From positions 44,600,057 to 44,664,056 of the forward strand of contig CP141137.1 in the NCBI GenBank assembly GCA_035236585.1: 64,000 bases of DNA. The letters are read 5' to 3'. A model generated the notes under the pieces. That model ran no database searches and had not been told where the DNA came from. It was given only the letters and a program-made list of their open reading frames with translations. The position numbers and the translations under genes are program-made. Below are positions 60,406 to 64,000 of the stretch, piece by piece (position 1 is the first letter of the stretch; each line of letters begins with the position of its first letter). This stretch comes from Warburgia ugandensis. Its lineage: Eukaryota > Streptophyta > Magnoliopsida > Canellales > Canellaceae.

Positions 60406-63400
60406 TGTAACAACTCAGGTTTTTCAACACTTTTTAAACAAAATTTTTTGAGAGGTGGGGCCCCAATTTTTGAAAAAAAAAAACAAAAAAAAAATTTCAA
60501 TGAATTTCATTTTAAGTAAAACCCTAAGTGTCAACCTCTGACTCAAAACTCAAATAAAATTTTCATTTTTCAAGTAAACATTTCCAAAATAAGTTTACTT
60601 CTTTAAGACCTATCCAGTCAATAGTCACATTCCCTACAACAATATAATCAAGTCCAGATAATTCAAATGCACATGTATTGTCCAAGTAGAATTAAAAACA
60701 TACCTTCTGTTGAGATGTCTCAATCAACAACTCGTTGGCTCCTCATCAATAGTGTTTGTCTCTCAATATCTAAGGCATTGGAACAATAACACAATGCCTC
60801 AATAAGCAATGCTTTGTAGTAAAATAAGATGCCTGTGCAATTCAAAATATAAAATTTTCTTTTCACAATATAATAATCATTTCAATGCACAAACACTATG
60901 CGTCAATAATCAATAGTCTACACAATTAACTTGGAATAAATCCAAGACTTTAGAATATAATTTTCAAATTATTTCATATGAATATCATGAATAAATTGAA
61001 CCATGAAACATCATGTCCAAATCCAAATCAATATCCCAACTAAACTTTATGAATAGATATAAACATCATAAACAAATCCAAAAATGCCAAATAATGTCCA
61101 ACCACAATTTAATAAAAAATAAAGATACTAAATGTGTAAACAAGTTAAATGGTATTAAACTCATAAACTAGTGAATATAGTCATTAGTGATCATAACACC
61201 CTAATCTCATAAGAAAACCATGCACACGTGCTATCACTCCCTCATGATCACAACACCATGTACAGGAATACAAGGAACTACTATGCTATAATGATAACCA
61301 ACACATGATCTATCAACTATCGCTCCCTGCCGACACCAAAATAGAAGACTTATCGTCTGTTCGCATGGGTGGGGACAGGACCAATAGTGTGGGCTACCCA
61401 TGATATCAACCCTTACTGAGTGTTATCTACGAGCAGATGTCTATCATCTCATAATCTCAAAGGGTGGGTGGTTGGCCCTATACCCCTCCTAGCATAGCAT
61501 CGCCAAGCAAAAATCCTGTCAAGAATAAAATCCTTAGGCCTCCTGCTTGGATATAAAATAATAGTATCTGGCTACGTGCCTGTCTCATATCAACTCATGA
61601 AAAATATTGTGTTCTATACATAGCCGATACCCTATACCAGATCAAGCCTACATGGATTTTACTTCAAAATCATGCAGTAATAAAAACATGCCATGCACAA
61701 CAAAAAACATGCCTTTTTAAATGAATGGCGTACATTTAAATCCATGGAGGTATAATCATAAAATCACCATCCTTCATATATAAAACCATATCCTTTCAAT
61801 TTCATAATTCATGTCATAAATATCGCATGTATATTGTAAGATAATAATCACATCTTATAAATGATTCATGCAACTCAAATCTTATGCAAGTATCAAATCA
61901 CATCATAAGTCTATAAACAAATCAGGCAATTTATGAAATTAGCATCTTAAATTTCACCTAGCTCAAATACAGCTCTCAAATCGTTAGTACAGCCCACGGT
62001 CTCAATTGCATATCCATCAACGTATCTGTCAAGTCATAGGTAAATTTCAAGTTAACCACTTATTCACTATTTCTCAGCCATTACTCATCTAGTCTTTGAT
62101 CAGCATCAATCATGATGATCTTGCTCTTATAGACCTTCAATCCTGCATTTATTTATTTATTTTCATAATATCCATCAATTTGGATCATTGGTTAAAGATC
62201 AACAATTCAGATCATTTGATCTATTCTTATTCAAGTCAATCTAAGCTATGATCAACTAAATAAATGCATAATGATCACCACAAGGCTTAACCATTCCATT
62301 TCATTGGAATTCAGAGCGATCCAACTGTTGGATCGTTCTTTAAAGCCTCTATTTATGATTAGATTACCAGTTCTAATCTTAATTATCACAATCAATTCTA
62401 TTTCATATTTATCTAACCATTCTAGTGTATATCTATTATTTATGTCTTGATCTGATGATGTGATCACTCTCTGATCTATCAAATCTAAAATCCTTCATCA
62501 AATTAATGGTCTAGATCAATTTCTAAAATGAATATACACATGATACGGTCATTAGATCAATCAATCCATCTCTTGGATAATATAATTGTTCAAGTTCTAA
62601 GGCCTGATGATCCCTGGATTAGCCCAATCTAAGTTATTAGATAACATCTCATGGGTTTTATCTAATTGAATGTGTTTAGATCAAGATTATGATGCTAAAA
62701 TAATGTTCCCGTCGTCGAGAAGATTCCAACAGATGTTTCGGATAAAAATTAGGCTTATATAGCCTCTAGAATTTCAAAAAAATCTATGTCAGATCAGATT
62801 TCAATAGTCCAGATCAAAATTTGGGCCGAAATAGTAAAAACTCAGTGTCCCCAAGATGTAGGTGTCTAGGACAAGCACTTAGAACGCACACGCGTGTGTT
62901 GTGTGCACGGTCGTGCTGCATGTCATCTGTGTATGTATCTTCTATTGCGTCCACAAACCATAGGGACCGATGTGCCATGACATCTATTTTAAGGGTCACT
63001 GAAGCCAATGGACGGTTCAGATCATCCATCTGAGTTGCCTTTGTGATGAGTTTTCTACTATATCACAGTTTTTCCTAAATTCAAACCCTACCCACATGAA
63101 ATGTCTAATCTAGGTGTTGGGAATGATAAAAGGAAATGAAGAAAAGCCAATAGAAGGGAAAAGCAAGAAGCGAACTGAATCATACCTCTCAGATTAGTAG
63201 AAAATCCGTTCTTGATGGTTTTACCCAATAATGAGAGATGGTGGGAAAAAGGCATGATCTCGATGGTCTTCAGGCTATCAGTCATTGCAACACAATAGAA
63301 CAAAGTGAGATCCATTTATGATGTATAACACAATTGGATCTAATTATGTTTGATTGTGGAAAAAGGAGAGAATCAGAGGAGGATGAGAAGAAGATGAATA

Positions 63401-63798
63401 GTATTTAGGAAAGAGGGGTTTTTGCCTTAAATTTATTTAAGATGAGATAATCATGATTACTCGCATAATTAGCATGTTTCCTAATCCATTTTTATCTGTC
63501 TAAATTCTAGAACCCGCATCAATGCATTGTGGGCTCAAATGTAAATGACTATTTTGCCCTTTTGTAAAATAATTGGGCAAATTTTCACCAAAACTTCGAT
63601 TTGGGCATTCTCAGTGTCGTTGAATTCCATTTTTTTAGTACAATCCAAATATCAAGGTTCTGATACTTGATTTGATGTCTATCAAATTTCTCACTCATAA
63701 AACTCTACAATTATGAAATTTTACTATTTTCTTTTTATCCCAATTTAACATTTTTGAAAATTCACTCACATTGGGATTTAAAAATTAGGGATGTTACA
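60406..63798 (-). repeat. L2 gypsy LTR, copy 3 (3.4 kb, most complete)
   Basis: On the minus strand it runs from TGTAACATCCC (63798) to GAGTTGTTACA (60406). A purine tract (complement of TTCTTTCCTCCTT) and a short pol tail directly precede it, so it is the 3' LTR of an element whose body is gone or lies beyond a break. The stem-loop is at 60773-60799. Non-coding. Confidence 0.7.
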
Positions 63799-63840
63799 TT
63801 CTTTCCTCCTTATAGGAATTTCGTCCTTGAAATTTGTTAA
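63799..63840 (-). pseudogene. Polypurine tract and last codons of Ty3/gypsy pol
   Basis: Minus-strand reading gives NFKDEIPIRR followed by the purine tract and the LTR start. This is the usual ending of plant gypsy polyproteins before the 3' LTR. Upstream of it the sequence no longer reads as pol. Confidence 0.6.
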
Positions 63841-64000
63841 GTGTTCAATTTTGGTCAAAATACCCCTAATTTAGCGTTCAATTAGATCATCTAACCGTTC
63901 ATATTTGTAAAATTTAGCTTGATTTTGAATTTAACTCCAATTGACCATCCAAACCTTAATTTGTCAAAATCAACGGTCAAATGATCATTAGAGCTCATTA
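63841..64000. other. Repeat-derived sequence at the window end
   Basis: Matches 38497-38660 and more weakly 36517-36680. Non-coding. Confidence 0.5.

Larger units (their letters stand above)
59900..64000. mobile_element. Second CACTA element, left part, runs off the window
   Basis: Starts CACTACTATGGTGATGGG, the same as 36475, in the same position of L3. Subterminal dyads lie at about 60140-60215. An L2 LTR occupies 60406-63798. The right end is not in the window. Its sequence closely follows 36475-38740, so the two are copies of one parent block. Confidence 0.7.

Noticed and set aside
62821..63033. Open frames on both strands in an L2 LTR
   Set aside because: They lie within LTR sequence and the matching region at 37493-37687 has different frames and ends.

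Overview
This is a repeat-dense, AT-rich stretch of a flowering-plant nuclear genome. The signs are spliced genes with GT-AG introns, a plant-type class III peroxidase, plant hAT and CACTA DNA transposons, Ty3/gypsy elements with initiator-Met-tRNA primer sites, an RTE-type LINE and a TRIM element. The species cannot be named from the sequence alone. I see one host gene that looks intact, a three-exon secretory peroxidase at 20014-21199 (+). Nearly everything else is transposon sequence, much of it nested.

Layout. 1-313 is the right end of a CACTA element, followed by a long LTR-like repeat (family L3) to about 3126. 3562-16818 is a 13.26-kb hAT element with matching 8-bp target duplications (GTTCCAAC). 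It holds two gene units: a minus-strand CACTA-type TNP/Ulp1-like gene (5166-9026) and a plus-strand BED-finger hAT transposase gene with several breaks (13028-15535). Four arrays of short palindromes bracket the two units. 16827-19880 is single-copy-looking sequence with two foldback structures, upstream of the peroxidase.

21340-30761 holds two copies of a gag-only Ty3/gypsy-like element with a very long LTR (family L1, minus strand), separated by a small TRIM. A third L1 copy starts near 50550. 31035-32400 is another L3 copy, and 32420-34300 is a decayed RTE-type LINE (minus).

36475-47922 is a CACTA element with TGT target duplications that split an L3 repeat. It was later filled with LTR copies (family L2), a TRIM solo LTR, polypyrimidine tracts and a tandem repeat, and it keeps only the tail of its Ulp1-like gene. 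From 59900 a second CACTA copy, inserted in the same L3 position, runs off the window. At 55738-57110, fragments of at least two extra peroxidase copies with their introns lie between two direct copies of an L1 segment, so a local peroxidase family has partly decayed here.

The observations I rate highest are: (1) the hAT element that carries a CACTA-type TNP/Ulp1 gene between palindromic arrays; (2) the CACTA-in-L3 insertion with paired ends, an empty site in the same window and block duplication; (3) a stem-loop kept in three different LTR families; (4) loss of one calcium ligand in each calcium site of the otherwise complete peroxidase. Exon borders and element ends were read by eye; no alignment or database search was run.
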